64,000 nucleotides of DNA from Volvox africanus (GCA_030268105.1 BSDZ01000091.1:310001-374000); one strand, 5' to 3'; positions 30,689-42,537 are shown, numbered from the stretch's first letter. A program made the numbers and translations. Notes: generated from the letters alone by a model not told the origin.

Positions 30689-31513
30689 TGTTGTGCTACG
30701 GTTCATTTCCCGTCGACGCGTAGGTCGACGCGATCCTATGAGTCGAAGTGCTTTTGTGATGAACGCATTACATATGAATGAATCTGCATGATATAAATGT
30801 ATTCGCATACATTTATATATGCATCTGGCATGTTGTCATTATCCATCGCGACATCGCACCATGGCAAATTCGCCTAGCATGCATGAATGACCTAATCATT
30901 GAAGTGCGCATTATGCTCGTGCTACGAAACGATAAGTAATATTATCTGATATAATATTACTTCATTAAAGCACACGTTGAGAGCGCCGCACTCGTCGCGA
31001 TGCATGCCCTGCAACCGGATATTGTTATCCGGACCCTTGCATCATGCGAATGCCGGAAAGGCTTATACGTTGTTATGCGTAGACATCGCCTAGACGCAGT
31101 AGGGTTGTCACATCTAGGATCGGCCTCCTAATGTGAATCGTACGGCATTGCGATGCTGCGAGTATAACAGATGCGAGGACGGCTAAGCTAGCAAGACATT
31201 CGATACCGGAGAACACTCGTGTGTTCTACATTACTAATTCTATACACTATTCTACTTAGCCCGAGCTAAGCCTGAACTTCGCTAATCACCGCCGCGTGAT
31301 GATTGCTTGCTTCCGGCGCTGACGGCGATTTCGTCCATTGCATCGTTCTGATCCGTAAGACTGTAAGTTATATCTCTCTTCGTCTTGAAGTCTTCCGCTG
31401 TCTCTGTTTGCTCTCGCGCTTGCCTTGCTGTACTTGCAAGTGCTCGCGCATCGGTGTCGATAGTCTCCAGACGTGCAGATACTTATGAGCAAACGCGAAC
31501 GAGAGGTACAACA
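30689..31513 (+). repeat. A3 3' LTR
   Basis: 825 bp and, by eye, identical to 24041-24865, indicating a young insertion. Confidence 0.95.
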
Positions 31514-31518
31514 CATTT

Positions 31519-32308
31519 CCCGCCGACGCGTAGGTCGACGCGATCTTACGAGGCGAAGTGCTTTTGTGATGAACGCATTACATATGAATGAATCTGCATG
31601 ATATAAATGTATTCGCATACATTTATATATGCATCTGGCATGTTGTCATGATCCATCGCGACATCGCACCATGGCAAATCCGCCTAGCATGCATGAAAGC
31701 CCGAAGCATTGAAGTGCGCATTATGCTCGTGCTACGAAACGATAAGTAATATTATCTGATATAATATTACTTCATTACAGCACACGTTGAGAGCGCCGCA
31801 CTCGTCGCGATACATGCCCTGCAACCGGATATCGTTATCCGGACCCTTGCATCATGCGAATGCCGGAAAGGCTTATATGTTGACATCGCCCATACGCAGT
31901 AGGGTTGTCACATCTAGGATCGGCCTCCTAATGTGAATCGGCACTGCGATGCTGCGAGTATAACAGATGCGAGGACGGCTAAGCTAGACAAGACATTCGA
32001 TACCGGAGAACACTTGTGTGTTCTACACTATTATTGCTATACGACATTCTACTTAGCCCGAGCTAAGCCTGAACTTCGCTAATCACCGCCGCATGATGAT
32101 TGCTTGCTTCCGGCGCTGACGGCGATTTCGTCCATTGCATCATTCCGATCTGTAAGACCGTAAGTTATATCTCTCTTCGTCTTGAAGTCTTCCGCTGTCT
32201 CTGTTTGCTCTCGCTTGCCTTGCTGTACTTGCAAGTGCTCGCGCATCGGTGTCGATAGTCTCCAGACGTGCAGATACTGATGAGCAAACGCGAACGAGAG
32301 GTACAACA
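31519..32308 (+). repeat. A2 3' LTR, remaining part
   Basis: It resumes the LTR begun at 24021 after the CATTT duplication and ends GGTACAACA, then CATGG (TSD of A2). It shares the A2-specific variants with 17557-18189. One 4-bp difference (CGTACGGCACTG against CGGCACTG) separates the pair. Confidence 0.93.
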
Positions 32309-32313
32309 CATGG

Positions 32314-32776
32314 AGCATGAAACGATACCCTAGGTTTGCGTAATAGAAGCCGACTTCTATCACAAAGGCAAGAGTACAAAACAATTCGGTGAGCCTACCG
32401 ACAGTACTCTTGAGAAGATTCAGTAAATTCAGCAAGTACTTGCCCAGCTGAGTCCTGATCTCCGTAGTTTGGGCGATGAGAGTCGCCAAATGGTCCGGAC
32501 GAAAGCCGGTCTCAGTCGTCGCGGCAAGCAATGCCGGTGCACTGAGATTACCTGCGACTCAGAGCATACACTTACACACAAGTGCAGCAATCTAAGCAAA
32601 AGCAATTAAACAATTACAAACCGGAAGCGGCGGCGTCCAAAACGGCGCGGCCTAGGTCTTCGGCAAAAGTATCTAGCGGTCCTCGTGGTTCGTCGCTGGA
32701 ACTCACCATAGAAAGAACCCACTTCCGATTAGACAAAGAGAGACAGTTAGGCAACGAACCTGTCTCGATACCAATT
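32314..32776 (-). other. A1 gag leader with PBS and mini-ORF
   Basis: The right half of A1 beyond the A2 insertion. On the minus strand it runs from the 5' LTR through a PBS (TGGTATCGAGAC, plus 32762-32773), then a mini-ORF at 32614-32709 (MVSSSDEPRGPL..., second residue Val rather than Ala), then to the gag start, where it is cut. Its gag is at 8964-10199. Confidence 0.88.
32614..32709 (-). CDS. A1 leader mini-ORF (31 aa)
   Basis: The family A mini-ORF with start ATGGTGAGTTCC and stop TAA at 32614-32616. The possible donor and acceptor positions are as in A3. It is separated from A1 gag by the A2 insertion. Confidence 0.4.
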   Translation of the reverse strand: MVSSSDEPRGPLDTFAEDLGRAVLDAAASGL

Positions 32777-33600
32777 TGTTGTACCTCCCGTTCGCGTTTG
32801 CTCATAAGTATCTGCACGTCTGGAGACTTTCGACACCGATGCGCGAGCACTTGCAAGTACAGCAAGGCAAGCGAGAGCAAACAGAGACAGCGGAAGACTT
32901 CAAGACGAAGAGAGATATAACTTACAGTCTTACAGATCGGAACGATGCAATGGACGAAATCGCCGTCAGCGCCGGAAGCAAGCAATCATCACGCGGCGGT
33001 GATTAGCGAAGTTCAGGCTTAGCTCGGGCTAAGTAGAATAGCGTATAGCAATAGTAATATAGAACACACGAGTGTTCTCTGGTATCGAATGTCTTGTCTT
33101 GCTTAGCCGTCCTCGCATCTGTTATACTCGCAGTATCGCAATGCCGTACGATTCACATTAGGAGGCCGATCCTAGATGTGACAATCCTACTGCGTATAGG
33201 CGATGTCTACGCATAACAACGTATAAGCCTTTCCAGCATTCGCATGATGCAAGGGTCCGGATAACGATATCCGGTTGCAGGGCATGTGTCGCGATGAGTG
33301 CGGCGCTCTCAACGTGTGCTGTAATGAAGTAATAATATATCAGATAATATTACTTATCGTTTCGTAGCACGAGCATAATGCGCACTTCAATGCTTCGGGC
33401 TTTCATGCATGCTAGGCGGATTTGCCATGATGCGATGTCGCGATGGATAATGACAACATGCCAAATGCATATATAAATGTACACGAATACATTTATATCA
33501 TGCAGATTCATTCATATGCAATGTGTTCATCACAATAGCACTTCGCCTTGTAGGATCACATCGACCTACGCATCGGCGGGAAACTAACCGTAGCACAACA
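32777..33600 (-). repeat. A1 5' LTR
   Basis: 824 bp, partner of 4158-4981, with about eight differences by eye (for example GCGTTTGC against GCATTTGC and AACTAACCG against AACGAACCG). It is followed by the duplication TGGGG (33601-33605). Confidence 0.93.
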
Positions 33601-34096
33601 TGGGGCAGGTTAATCTTCGTCTATCTGCAGGTCCTTTAAGGTTAAACGTCCGCCCATACGTGTTGCCTGAGCTAACTGATGCTGCCACGTATATCTTGGG
33701 TTCTTCCACCCTAGCACAGTATGTGGCTGTCCTTGACTATGAGTCTAAATCTTTGCGCCTGCGCAAGGGGAATCTAGTCTGCAAGGTACCCTTTACTACT
33801 GCCGGACAGCCACCAGATGAGATGACACCTGCGCCTTGCTTTAATTATGCAACCACTGCTATCTGTCAGCACACTGAACCTGAAGTTGTTTGCAGAAAAG
33901 CAGCAGTTTGCATGATTCGCAAGGGGGCTCATGCTTTACTAGTACGGCCCAAGTTGCACCTGAATGCAACTTCTATCCCAGCTGATGCCACTGACCCTGA
34001 GCTTGAGGCCTTGTTACAGGAATATTCAGATATATTCCAGGAGGTCCCTGGCAAGCCTCCAATGCGGCCTGTGGATCATACCTTTGGTGCCTGGCA
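33601..34096 (+). pseudogene. pol: B1 pol, second piece (end of protease region)
   Basis: It continues from 4157 (GQVNLRLSAGPLRLNVRPYV...) and matches B2 Pol downstream of the protease, up to MRPVDHT. It is interrupted at TGGCA (34092-34096) by element C. Two Arg/Gly to Cys changes are visible (VVCRKAAVCMI against VVGRKAAVRMI). Confidence 0.9.
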
Positions 34097-34930
34097 TGTT
34101 GTGCCACGGTTCATTTCCCGCCGATGTGTAGGTCAATGCGACGCTACGAGGCGAAGTGCTGACTTGATGAATGCATGATGACCATGAATGAACTCGCATG
34201 CATATAAATGTATTTGCATACATTTACATATAATTAGCATGTTAATGCTATGCATCACGACACATCGCATCACCGCTGATACGCCTAACATATGCAATGC
34301 TCAGAGAAGCACAGGCGCGCGGCATGCTCATGTCATGTACTGTTAAGTAATATTATTTGTTATAATATTACGTTGTTGCGGCATGCTTTGCGAGCACCGC
34401 ACTAGTCGCGATGATGACTTGCAACCGAATATTGCTATTCGGACCCTTGCATCATGCGAATGCCGGAAAGGCTTATCGGTTGTTATACGTGGATATCGCA
34501 GATACGCAGTAGGGTTTGCCGCACTTAGGGTTGGCCTCCTAGTGTGCATTGTACGGCGTAGAGATATCGTGAGTATAACAGATGCGAGGACGGCTAAGGA
34601 GAGCAGACAAAACATTCTTATGCCTATGGAACACTCGTGTGTTCAACTCAACTATTGCTAGTTGCTCTATCATCTTAGCCCGAGCTAAGCCTAAACTTCG
34701 CTAATCAACGCCGCGTGATGAACGCTTGCTTCCGGCGCTGACGGCGATCGCGTCCCTGCATTGCTTCGTTGATATATGATTGTAAGTTATATCTCTCCTT
34801 GCTCTGAAGTCTTCCGCTGTCTCTGTTTGCTCTCAAATGCCTTGATGTACTTGCAAGTGCTTGTGCATCGGTATCAAAAGTCCCCAGACGTGCAGATACC
34901 TATGAGCAAACCCTAAGGAGAGGCACAACA
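34097..34930 (+). repeat. C 5' LTR
   Basis: TGTTGTGCCACGG to GAGGCACAACA. It is diverged from the A LTR but has the same hairpins, with changed bases paired again (CCGAATA-TTGC-TATTCGG where A3 has CCGGATA-TTGT-TATCCGG). Confidence 0.93.
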
Positions 34931-34933
34931 ATT

Positions 34934-34945
34934 TGGTATCGAGAC
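34934..34945 (+). other. C primer-binding site
   Basis: TGGTATCGAGAC is unchanged although the nearby coding sequence has decayed. This fits continued use in transposition. Confidence 0.82.
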
Positions 34946-34998
34946 AGGTTCGTTGCCTGACTGTCTCATGATGCTCGATCGGAAGTAAGTTCTCGCTA

Positions 34999-35086
34999 TG
35001 GTGAGTGTCGACGATGGACGACATAGCCCACTATTGCCGAAGGACTTGACTGCGTTGTGTTAGACGCCGCTGCTTCCGAATTGTGA
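34999..35086 (+). pseudogene. C leader mini-ORF remnant
   Basis: It starts ATGGTGAGTGTCGACG, and its later part (GACGCCGCTGCTTCCG) matches the A mini-ORF, but frame shifts and a TAG interrupt it. The possible intron donor is lost (CCGAATTGTG against CCGGTTTGTA). Confidence 0.5.
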
Positions 35087-35416
35087 CTGCTTTTGTCCCT
35101 TAATAGTTCACTGCAATTGTGGTGTGAGCCTTCGCTCGGAGTTGCAGGCAAAACTAGTGGTCCGGCATCGCTTGCGGTCACTCCTGGTTACAACTTGCGT
35201 ACTAACCAGCTGGAGGCTTTGATCGCACGGACTACAGGGATCAACTGAGTACGTATCTGTTATACTTACTCGAAGTCTGCAAGAGTATCGTCGGTGCGCT
35301 GACCGAATTGCTTGTACTCTTGTGCTGGATTCATGTGAATCACTTGTATTCTTGCTTTGGAATTGTGTGCATCGTTTATTGGCACGCAATTCGAACGTAT
35401 TGGTCAGTGTTCCACG

Positions 35417-36240
35417 ATGGCGGAACGTGACGACCTGTCGTTCGTAGGCTTGGCATGTCAACCCGAGCCGGGGGCCATTCCTAGAATGTTTGATAGAGAT
35501 CCTGAGACTATTGACATGATTGCTGCTCAAGATTCTCTTGTGTTTCAGGCTCCTATCCATCTTACTACGCCACGCTCGGCAGCCATGACGGTTACAGATG
35601 GAACTGCTGATCAACGGGGTCTGCTGTCACCTCAAATGCAAGACCGTGTTGACGGTAATGAGGTGAAGAGGTTTATTATCCCGGCACCGAAATTGCTTAT
35701 CTCACATGATGTGAATGTTGGGCGTGACACCGCAATTGCAACTCGTACCTATCTACGTGATGTTAGGAAGTACCTGCAGTTGTGCTGTGGTGTGAACATG
35801 ACGCCATGCGATGTCTCTTCGTCAGAAGTTCCCTTTGAAGGTGTGACGAAGACATGGTAAGACCAATGGGCCACTGCACGGGAAAACTTCACGTTTGGTG
35901 AGTTGATTGCCGCCTTGCCTGCACGCCTTACCCCAGAAGATTAGCCACGTGATATGGAGGCACGCCGTACACTAGCCTCGGGCTTGTATAGCATGCGCTC
36001 AAATGAAATGATATCCGCGTATCAATCACGTTCTGAGGCTCTTTGTATCTTCTGGTTCCAGTGAGATCTGTCATGGTCTTTGGCTAGACAATGTGCCACT
36101 GACTTGATGGGGATAAGAGTCCAGTCGTATGTGGACTTGGTGGCATTTGTCCTGAGAGCTGAGATATGTATCTTAGTTGGACAAAATGCTTTGAAAGCTG
36201 TGCCTTATGTGTCTGCCATGCAAATGCAGGACCTATGACT
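35417..36240 (+). pseudogene. gag: C gag remnant
   Basis: MAERDDLSFVGLACQPE... aligns with A Gag MSAEHDDTPHTSLASQPD... and is open to TAA near 35858 (KTW). Beyond it the capsid motifs are still readable in changing frames (TFGELIAALPARL, then YQSRSEALC), with stops at about 35942 and 36061. The zinc knuckle is not recognisable. Confidence 0.85.
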
Positions 36241-36399
36241 GGCAAAATGGGAGTGCATGCAATCCGAGCTTGTGCGTCGGAGGATGGTCACTCTTTGCTG
36301 GAGATGTGCAGTGGATTACCTCACGAAGGGGTGTCTGTTGTTGCAGCCTTTGGCCATACGGCTAAGGTAGGGGATTGCCGGATTGATGCGGAGTTGTCT

Positions 36400-38385
36400 C
36401 CACCCGGGAATGCTGAACAAACGTGTTGTCAGTGGTCGTTCGTACGATCAGCCATGAAGGCATTGTTGCTCTTGGTCCTTGAGGACGTATCATGGCTATG
36501 TTCATCCCCTCATCTCTATGTGAGCTGTTCGTACAGCTTATTTTGTACAGGAGTAGACGTCAATGTACGGACACCGCTGCATGTGTTTTATTCCCTGCCT
36601 ATAGTCAGCGCGCGGCTGAGGCTCTGCTAAAGGGTATGCAGTGTGTCACCTGGTTCACACCAGGCACCATGCTGTTTGATGGTGTTAATATGGAGGGAGT
36701 GTCAGCTCTGTTGCTGAACTGCCCTATGCTACTGGCGTCTTGTATGAAACTCCTGCTGTGGGTTCTGCCGATTGCTTTGAACCCATCCTGGGATTGCTGC
36801 TGCTGTCCGCAAATTGATTACTACAAGTGCAGCATCGTTACCTACAGGGCAATTGCCAACAGGTATTCGGATCCCAGTAATTCACGTCGGTCTTGCTGAC
36901 CGTATTCTGAAGGCACATGCATTTTGGTGCCATAGACGACTTCACCTACTCGGCAGGGTGAATGCAGTGGAGTCGTTCTCCACAGTCGTTGGATTGTGCA
37001 CAGGTTACTCTTGCGGATGGAGTAAAAGTCCCATCGTTGGGCAGAATCACCCTTCGCCTATTGTTAGGCCCTTTGGTTGTTGTGACCCGAGTGTACGCAC
37101 TGCAGGGTTCTGCAGAGACTGCATCGTACCTGAAGGGGTCTTTGACATCCTGTCGTACCTCGCGCGCTCCGGACGAAGTCCTTAACCCTTGATGTAGGCC
37201 AAGGGGGACTCGGGTCGGAGGGTACCAGGTGTCACACCAAAGGAGGGCAAAACTGAGGCGGTGCCTATGGTTACGCTGCGCCTACATTGGCCACGCGAAT
37301 GAAAACCGAAGCCACGGAGTCATGAACCGTATGGGCTTTTGAGGCATTAGGTGGAATGATGTGCCACCACCGCGCAGATTTTGTGGATTCTGGGGTCGAA
37401 GCCTTGATGCAAAATGCATACGGATGTCTCGTGATATCCCCGCGCTTCCACCTTGTCCTGTTGTTTGCACAATCCCTCTGTTCTCTGAAGCGCTACCAAG
37501 TGCAAGGTTGAGCGGCAGTAAGAGACAGAAATGCTACAAAGGGTATGATTGTTGCCCCACACATCCTCCTACTCTGCACCGATAATACTTGTCGGTATCC
37601 TGAGCATGTGTACTGCCTACCGGGCTTGAATGCGAATGATGTTGAAATCGCGACCCTTTGTATGTGTGTTGATAACCTGTTCGATATGCTGAACGTTCAG
37701 CTTATGTCTCCTCAATTGACTCGCAACAGGGTTGCAATCAGACTGGCATCGCTGCCTCTGATATTTTGAAAATCGCTTTTCGAAATCCCTTTGGTCAATT
37801 TGAGTATACGGCCGTGTCGCTTGGGATTTGACTAATGCCCCATGACACTTGAAGCGGATGTGAACCGCATGCTCGGGCCGTTTGCCGACAGGTTTTGTTG
37901 TATGGATGACATCTTGGTTCATCCCAAACGCATGATGGAGCATCTGTGGCTCATGTTTTTATGTGATAAGGCAGAAGCAATCGTTTGCTAAACGCGCCAA
38001 ATGTTTGGGCGTAGCCTCAGGTGGAGTATTTCAGTCACATTGTAGCGGCCGCCAATGTGAAAATGGTTTCGCGGAAGGTCACCGTGGTTCATGTTTTGGC
38101 CCGTGCCTCAGAACCTCTCGGGACTTCGCAGTTCCCAGGCTTGACCAAGTATTTCCGGAAGCCCACTGAAAATTACTCTGTTCATATGACTTGTGAACTT
38201 GACCCGCAAGGGATGTTCGTTTTGTTTGAGTCATCGAAGTGCCGACGGGCATTCGACGAGCTCAATCGAACCGTCACTGATGATATTATCCTTGCAATGC
38301 CCGATTACTCGTTGCTTTTCCATGTGGAGGTTGTTGTTGATACCTCAATTAATGGAAGCGATGCTAGGCAGCGAGGACGCTGCAT
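36400..38385 (+). pseudogene. pol: C pol remnant, 3' half deleted
   Basis: Pieces of the Pol N-terminal domain (AMFIPSSLCELF, TAACVLFPAY at 36492-36700), protease region (near 36900-37190), reverse transcriptase (37540-38200, highly mutated) and the first strand of RNase H (FHVEVVVDTSINGSDA near 38320) are recognisable. Then the sequence jumps to the 3' end (GGCAGCGAGGACGCTGC and the purine tract). The rest of RNase H, integrase and chromodomain are absent. Confidence 0.85.
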
Positions 38386-38387
38386 GC

Positions 38388-38397
38388 GGGAGGGGGG
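38388..38397 (+). other. C polypurine tract
   Basis: GGGAGGGGGGATAAT is unchanged from family A just before the 3' LTR at 38403. Confidence 0.78.
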
Positions 38398-38402
38398 ATA
38401 AT

Positions 38403-39236
38403 TGTTGTGCCACGGTTCATTTCCCGCCGATGTGTAGGTCAATGCGACGCTACGAGGCGAAGTGCTGACTTGATGAATGCATGATGACCATGAATGAACT
38501 CGCATGCATATAAATGTATTTGCATACATTTACATATAATTAGCATGTTAATGCTATGCATCACGACACATCGCATCACCGCTGATACGCCTAACATATG
38601 CAATGCTCAGAGAAGCACAGGCGCGCGGCATGCTCATGTCATGTACTGTTAAGTAATATTATTTGTTATAATATTACGTTGTTGCGGCATGCTTTGCGAG
38701 CACCGCACTAGTCGCGATGATGACTTGCAACCGAATATTGCTATTCGGACCCTTGCATCATGCGAATGCCGGAAAGGCTTATCGGTTGTTATACGTGGAT
38801 ATCGCAGATACGCAGTAGGGTTTGCCGCACTTAGGGTTGGCCTCCTAGTGTGCATTGTACGGCGTAGAGATATCGTGAGTATAACAGATGCGAGGACGGC
38901 TAAGGAGAGCAGACAAAACATTCTTATGCCTATGGAACACTCGTGTGTTCAACTCAACTATTGCTAGTTGCTCTATCATCTTAGCCCGAGCTAAGCCTAA
39001 ACTTCGCTAATCAACGCCGCGTGATGAACGCTTGCTTCCGGCGCTGACGGCGATCGCGTCCCTGCATTGCTTCGTTGATATATGATTGTAAGTTATATCT
39101 CTCCTTGCTCTGAAGTCTTCCGCTGTCTCTGTTTGCTCTCAAATGCCTTGATGTACTTGCAAGTGCTTGTGCATCGGTATCAAAAGTCCCCAGACGTGCA
39201 GATACCTATGAGCAAACCCTAAGGAGAGGCACAACA
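38403..39236 (+). repeat. C 3' LTR
   Basis: 834 bp, identical by eye to 34097-34930 and followed by the duplication TGGCA. Confidence 0.94.
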
Positions 39237-39241
39237 TGGCA

Positions 39242-42045
39242 CAGTACCCGTTTACCGCCCCATGTATCGGCTAAGCCCCTTGGAGCTGGACGAGGTCAAA
39301 CGACAGGTTACTGAGCTGCTGAAAAAAGGTATGATACGGCCAAGCACATCCCCATACTCCGCCCCTATTCTGTTTGTGGGAAAGAAGGATGGGACTCTGA
39401 GAATGTGCATTGATTATAGGGGGTTAAATGCTGCAACGGTTAAGAACCGTTACCCCCTCCCACGTGTCGATGATCTGCTGGATAAGCTAAAGATTCTGCA
39501 TTCTTTAGCTCTATTGACCTCCAGCAGGGGTATAATCAGATTCGTATAGCAGAATCTGACATCCCTAAAACGGCTTTCCGTACGCCGTTTGGCCATTTTG
39601 AATATACCGTCCTTAGTTTCGGACTGACGAACGCCCCTGCAACGTTCCAAGCCGTCATGGACCGTATCTTCAGGCCATACATCGACAAATTCGTCATCTG
39701 TTATCTGGACGATATCCTGGTGTTTTCAAAGACCCGTGAGGAGCACATACAACACCTCCGCCTGGTCTTTGAGGTTCTGCGGCGTGAGCAGCTGTATGCT
39801 AAGCGTTCTAAGTGCCACTGGGCACAACCACAGGTGGAGTATCTGGGGCACATAGTGTCTCAGGGTGGCATACGGATGGACCCCCGGAAAACTGCTGTTG
39901 TTCGGGATTGGCCAGTGCCCTCCAACCTTCAGGAACTGCGTAAGGTTTTGGGCCTGACCAACTACTTTCGTAAGTTCATAGAGCGCTACTCAGTCATTGC
40001 TGCACCGCTAACAAACCTCACACGTAAGGGAGCCTTCTCTTCACCTGAGGCCTGGACCCCTGCATGCCAAGCAGCTTTTGATGCTTTGAAGCGTGCTATC
40101 TCTGATATTATCCTGCACTTCCCTGACTACTCATTGCCGTTCCATGTAGAGGTCATAACTGATGCATCTATACATGGGACGGGGGCAGTTCTGTTGCAGC
40201 AGGGACGCCCCATTGCATACACGAGTAAGAAGTTTTCGGGGGCTGAAACCCGTTATACTACAGGGGAACAGGAATTTCTTGCGGTCCTACATGCCTTGAA
40301 GGAATGGCGATGTTACCTTGAGGGCCGGCCTTTTGCCCTCAAGACTGATCACAAACCCCTTACGTTTCTGCAAGGTGTGCCCTCCCTTAACCGACGCCAG
40401 GCCTGCTGGATGGAATACCTGGCACGGTTTAACTTTGATTGGGAGTACCTGAGCGGCTCACTGAACATAGCTGATGCTCTCAGTAGGCACCCCTCACTGC
40501 ATGCAGCCATTCTGGCGGTAAGCACACGAAGTAGGTCTCAGGCAAAACCTAACTTCGTGCCCTCCAATTTTACCAAGCGCTTGAAACAGGCTTATGCAGC
40601 CGACCCATGGTTCACAATTCACAACAACACGGGGCACTTGGTACAGGAGCATGGCTTATGGATCCGATTGGAAGGATCCAACCGTCAGATTGTCGTACCT
40701 AACGATGATTCATTACGTCGTGAACTTCTCTCATGTTTTCATGACGGCCCTCTTGCTGGGCATCCTGGCTGCACGCGGTTACTGGAGCTTTTGCAGTGTC
40801 AATTCTGGTGGCCCCACATGGCTAAGGACACCGAAAATTATGTCCTCTGTTGCGACCTGTGCCAGTGCAATAAGGCCCAGTCTGGTAAATCACATGGGCA
40901 TCTCCAACCTCTTCCCATTCCCGACGCTCTGTGGGAAAGCGTCTCTATGGACTTTATTGTTGTGCTGCCCAAAACTGAGGGAGGATACGACGCCGTGCTG
41001 GTCCTGGTCGACCGTTTCACTAAGATGGTCCACCTGGCCCCCACGACATCATCCTGCACAGCTGAGCAAACGGCCCGTCTATTTTTCGACAATGTGGTAC
41101 GTTTGCATGGGGTCCCCAAGTCCGTGGTATCTGATCGCAGCGCTCAATTTGCATGTAAGTTGGGGCGCCCTGGGGATTCTGGTAGGAATGTGGGTAAATC
41201 TGTCCACCGCCTACCACCCCCAATCTGATGGGCAAACAGAGCGTGTTAACCGTGTCCTGGGGGATATGCTCCGTAACTTTGCAGGACGCACCCCTACTGC
41301 ATGGGATACCTACCTAACCGCTGCTGGGTTTGCCATTAATAATGCTACTAACCGGTCCGTTGGTAATAGTCCGTTTTTCCTGAATTACGGTTTTAACCCT
41401 GCATTGCCTGTTTGGCGGGAATTGCACATAAATGTTCCAGCTGCAAAAATGTTTGCTAAGTCTTTCGTGTCCCATCTAACTGATGCTAAAGCTTGCCTGG
41501 AAGCTGCACAGCAACGGGCTATGGACTATTATAACAAGTCCAAAAAGGACGTCACGTTCACTAAGGGGCAGCTGGTTATGTTGAGCACAAAAAACCTTCG
41601 TTCCCCAGCAGATGGGTTTCACAAGTTATTACCGTGCTTTGTGGGGCCTTATCCTGTCGTACGCATGGTAGGGTCGGTGGCTGTAGAGTTACAACTCCCA
41701 TCTGATCTACGCATTCATCCCACATTTCATGTATCTCTTGTACGTCCATATCGGGGTACTCTGCCTGAGGCTAACGATAGCATCCCTCCTGTTACGGAAG
41801 CTAATCCCTTTACCTGGTTATAGGGTAAGCAGACCCTGTATCCTGTCGAACGTATCCTGGATTACCGTGCACGACGTGTTGGCAAGGGCAGGCGTAAGCG
41901 TAACATACATGAGTACCTGGTTAAGTGGTCTGGGTATTCGTCTGAGCACAATAGCTGGGAACCGGCACGTAACTTCACCCCTGACATGAAACCCCTGCTT
42001 GATGAAGCTAGGCTGCGGGCACAGTCTAAGGACGGACCTCTCTGA
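39242..42045 (+). pseudogene. pol: B1 pol, third piece (RT to chromodomain)
   Basis: It resumes at CAGTACCCG. Breaks relative to B2: 1-bp deletion near 39492 (CTAAAGATTC against CTAAAAGATTC); 2-bp loss near 41160 in integrase (KFWGAL lost); and TCG to TAG at 41821-41823 before the chromodomain. RT YLDD, RNase H TDAS, integrase D and the chromodomain (EYLVKWSGY) remain recognisable. It ends TGA 42043-42045. Confidence 0.92.
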
Positions 42046-42114
42046 CGCTGTCCTACCTCAACCTGTCTACTCTCTTTTCATGCATCGGGACGCTGCATCT
42101 AGAGGGGGAACAAT

Positions 42115-42537
42115 TGTTGTATCCTTAACGCATTTCGGTAATTCATTAAGATATAATAATTATCTGTTTATTATTTTTTGATATAATATATTTAATTATC
42201 AGATTAACTGTTTCATGTTCCCATCTGGCATTTGATTTGTGGATTTGGTCTCGGCTGTCGACGACCAATACTAACTGACTTCCTGAAACATCCGAACATG
42301 TTGGTTACTCCATAACCTCTATGGAATGGGCCATTTACCGCCTGAATGGTAAATGGTGGAACACCTGGTTCCTGGTTCACTGAATCTCCAGTTGTAGTGG
42401 TGACTTCTGAAGGTCATGCCCGGTTCGAGGCCTAATGGTCTCTCAAGTACGACCTAGTCGGCAGCTCTACTTAATCAGGCTCTGGCACAACAACCGGTAT
42501 CTTTTGATACCACCCTTCGTGGGTACCATATACAACA
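42115..42537 (+). repeat. B1 3' LTR
   Basis: 423 bp, TGTTGTATCC to ATATACAACA, after the purine tract AGAGGGGGAACAAT. GTTTC (42538-42542) should be the target duplication; its partner lies left of the window. Confidence 0.93.

Larger units (their letters stand above)
24041..31513 (+). mobile_element. A3: intact Ty3/gypsy chromovirus, family A
   Basis: A complete 7473-bp element inside the A2 3' LTR (TSD CATTT at 24036-24040 and 31514-31518). It has LTRs of 825 bp that read as identical, PBS, mini-ORF, gag, in-frame UAG with hairpin, uninterrupted pol and a purine tract. Of the family A copies here it is the only full-length one with no break in gag or pol, which makes it the reference for the family and a candidate active element. 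Confidence 0.95.
10202..32308 (+). mobile_element. A2: Ty3/gypsy chromovirus, family A, carrying B2 and A3 in its LTRs
   Basis: A2 is on the plus strand inside A1, with the duplication CATGG at 10197-10201 and 32309-32313. Its 5' LTR is 10202-10382 plus 17557-18189, split by B2. Its 3' LTR is 24021-24040 plus 31519-32308, split by A3. The outer LTR halves share private variants absent from A3 (TTATATGTTGACATCGCCC, and CATGAAAGCCCGAAGC), which confirms they are one pair. Gag is intact and pol has two frameshifts. Confidence 0.94.
4158..33600 (-). mobile_element. A1: decayed Ty3/gypsy chromovirus, family A, split by A2
   Basis: A1 lies on the minus strand with its 3' LTR at 4158-4981 and its 5' LTR at 32777-33600; TGGGG is duplicated at 4153-4157 and 33601-33605 in B1 pol. 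It is split exactly at its gag start codon by A2 (10202-32308). The two 824-bp LTRs differ at about eight positions by eye. Pol carries a nonsense codon, a deletion in integrase, a frameshift and a second nonsense codon, so the copy is dead. Gag is still open. Confidence 0.94.
34097..39236 (+). mobile_element. C: non-autonomous gypsy element with decayed coding region
   Basis: A 5140-bp plus-strand element in B1 pol, TSD TGGCA at 34092-34096 and 39237-39241. It has 834-bp LTRs (34097-34930, 38403-39236), PBS, purine tract and A-like internal sequence. The coding region is full of stops and frameshifts and lacks most of RNase H, all of integrase and the chromodomain. The LTRs read as identical, so the copy inserted recently although its own proteins are dead: it was most likely moved by enzymes of a related element. 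Confidence 0.93.
1..42537 (+). mobile_element. B1: decayed Ty3/gypsy chromovirus, family B, split by three insertions
   Basis: This plus-strand element starts left of the window (its 5' LTR is cut) and ends with its 3' LTR at 42537. Order seen: partial LTR, PBS, leader with mini-ORF, gag, pol, LTR. The reading is interrupted by a solo LTR (1877-2710), by A1 (4158-33600) and by C (34097-39236), each with a 5-bp target duplication of B1 sequence. Compared with the intact sister B2, B1 has several frameshifts and nonsense codons in gag and pol, so it is dead. Its two LTRs differ at several places (for example the 3' end reads catttacaaca in one and catatacaaca in the other), which makes it older than B2. 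Confidence 0.93.

Noticed and set aside
24286..31000. Repeated palindromes as a possible CRISPR array
   Set aside because: They are copies of LTR hairpins about 6-7 kb apart in eukaryotic retrotransposons, with no spacer structure.
24021..32308. Head-to-tail A2-A3 with shared LTRs read as a tandem array from LTR recombination
   Set aside because: The CATTT duplication and the private variants shared by the outermost LTRs show that A3 simply inserted into the A2 3' LTR.
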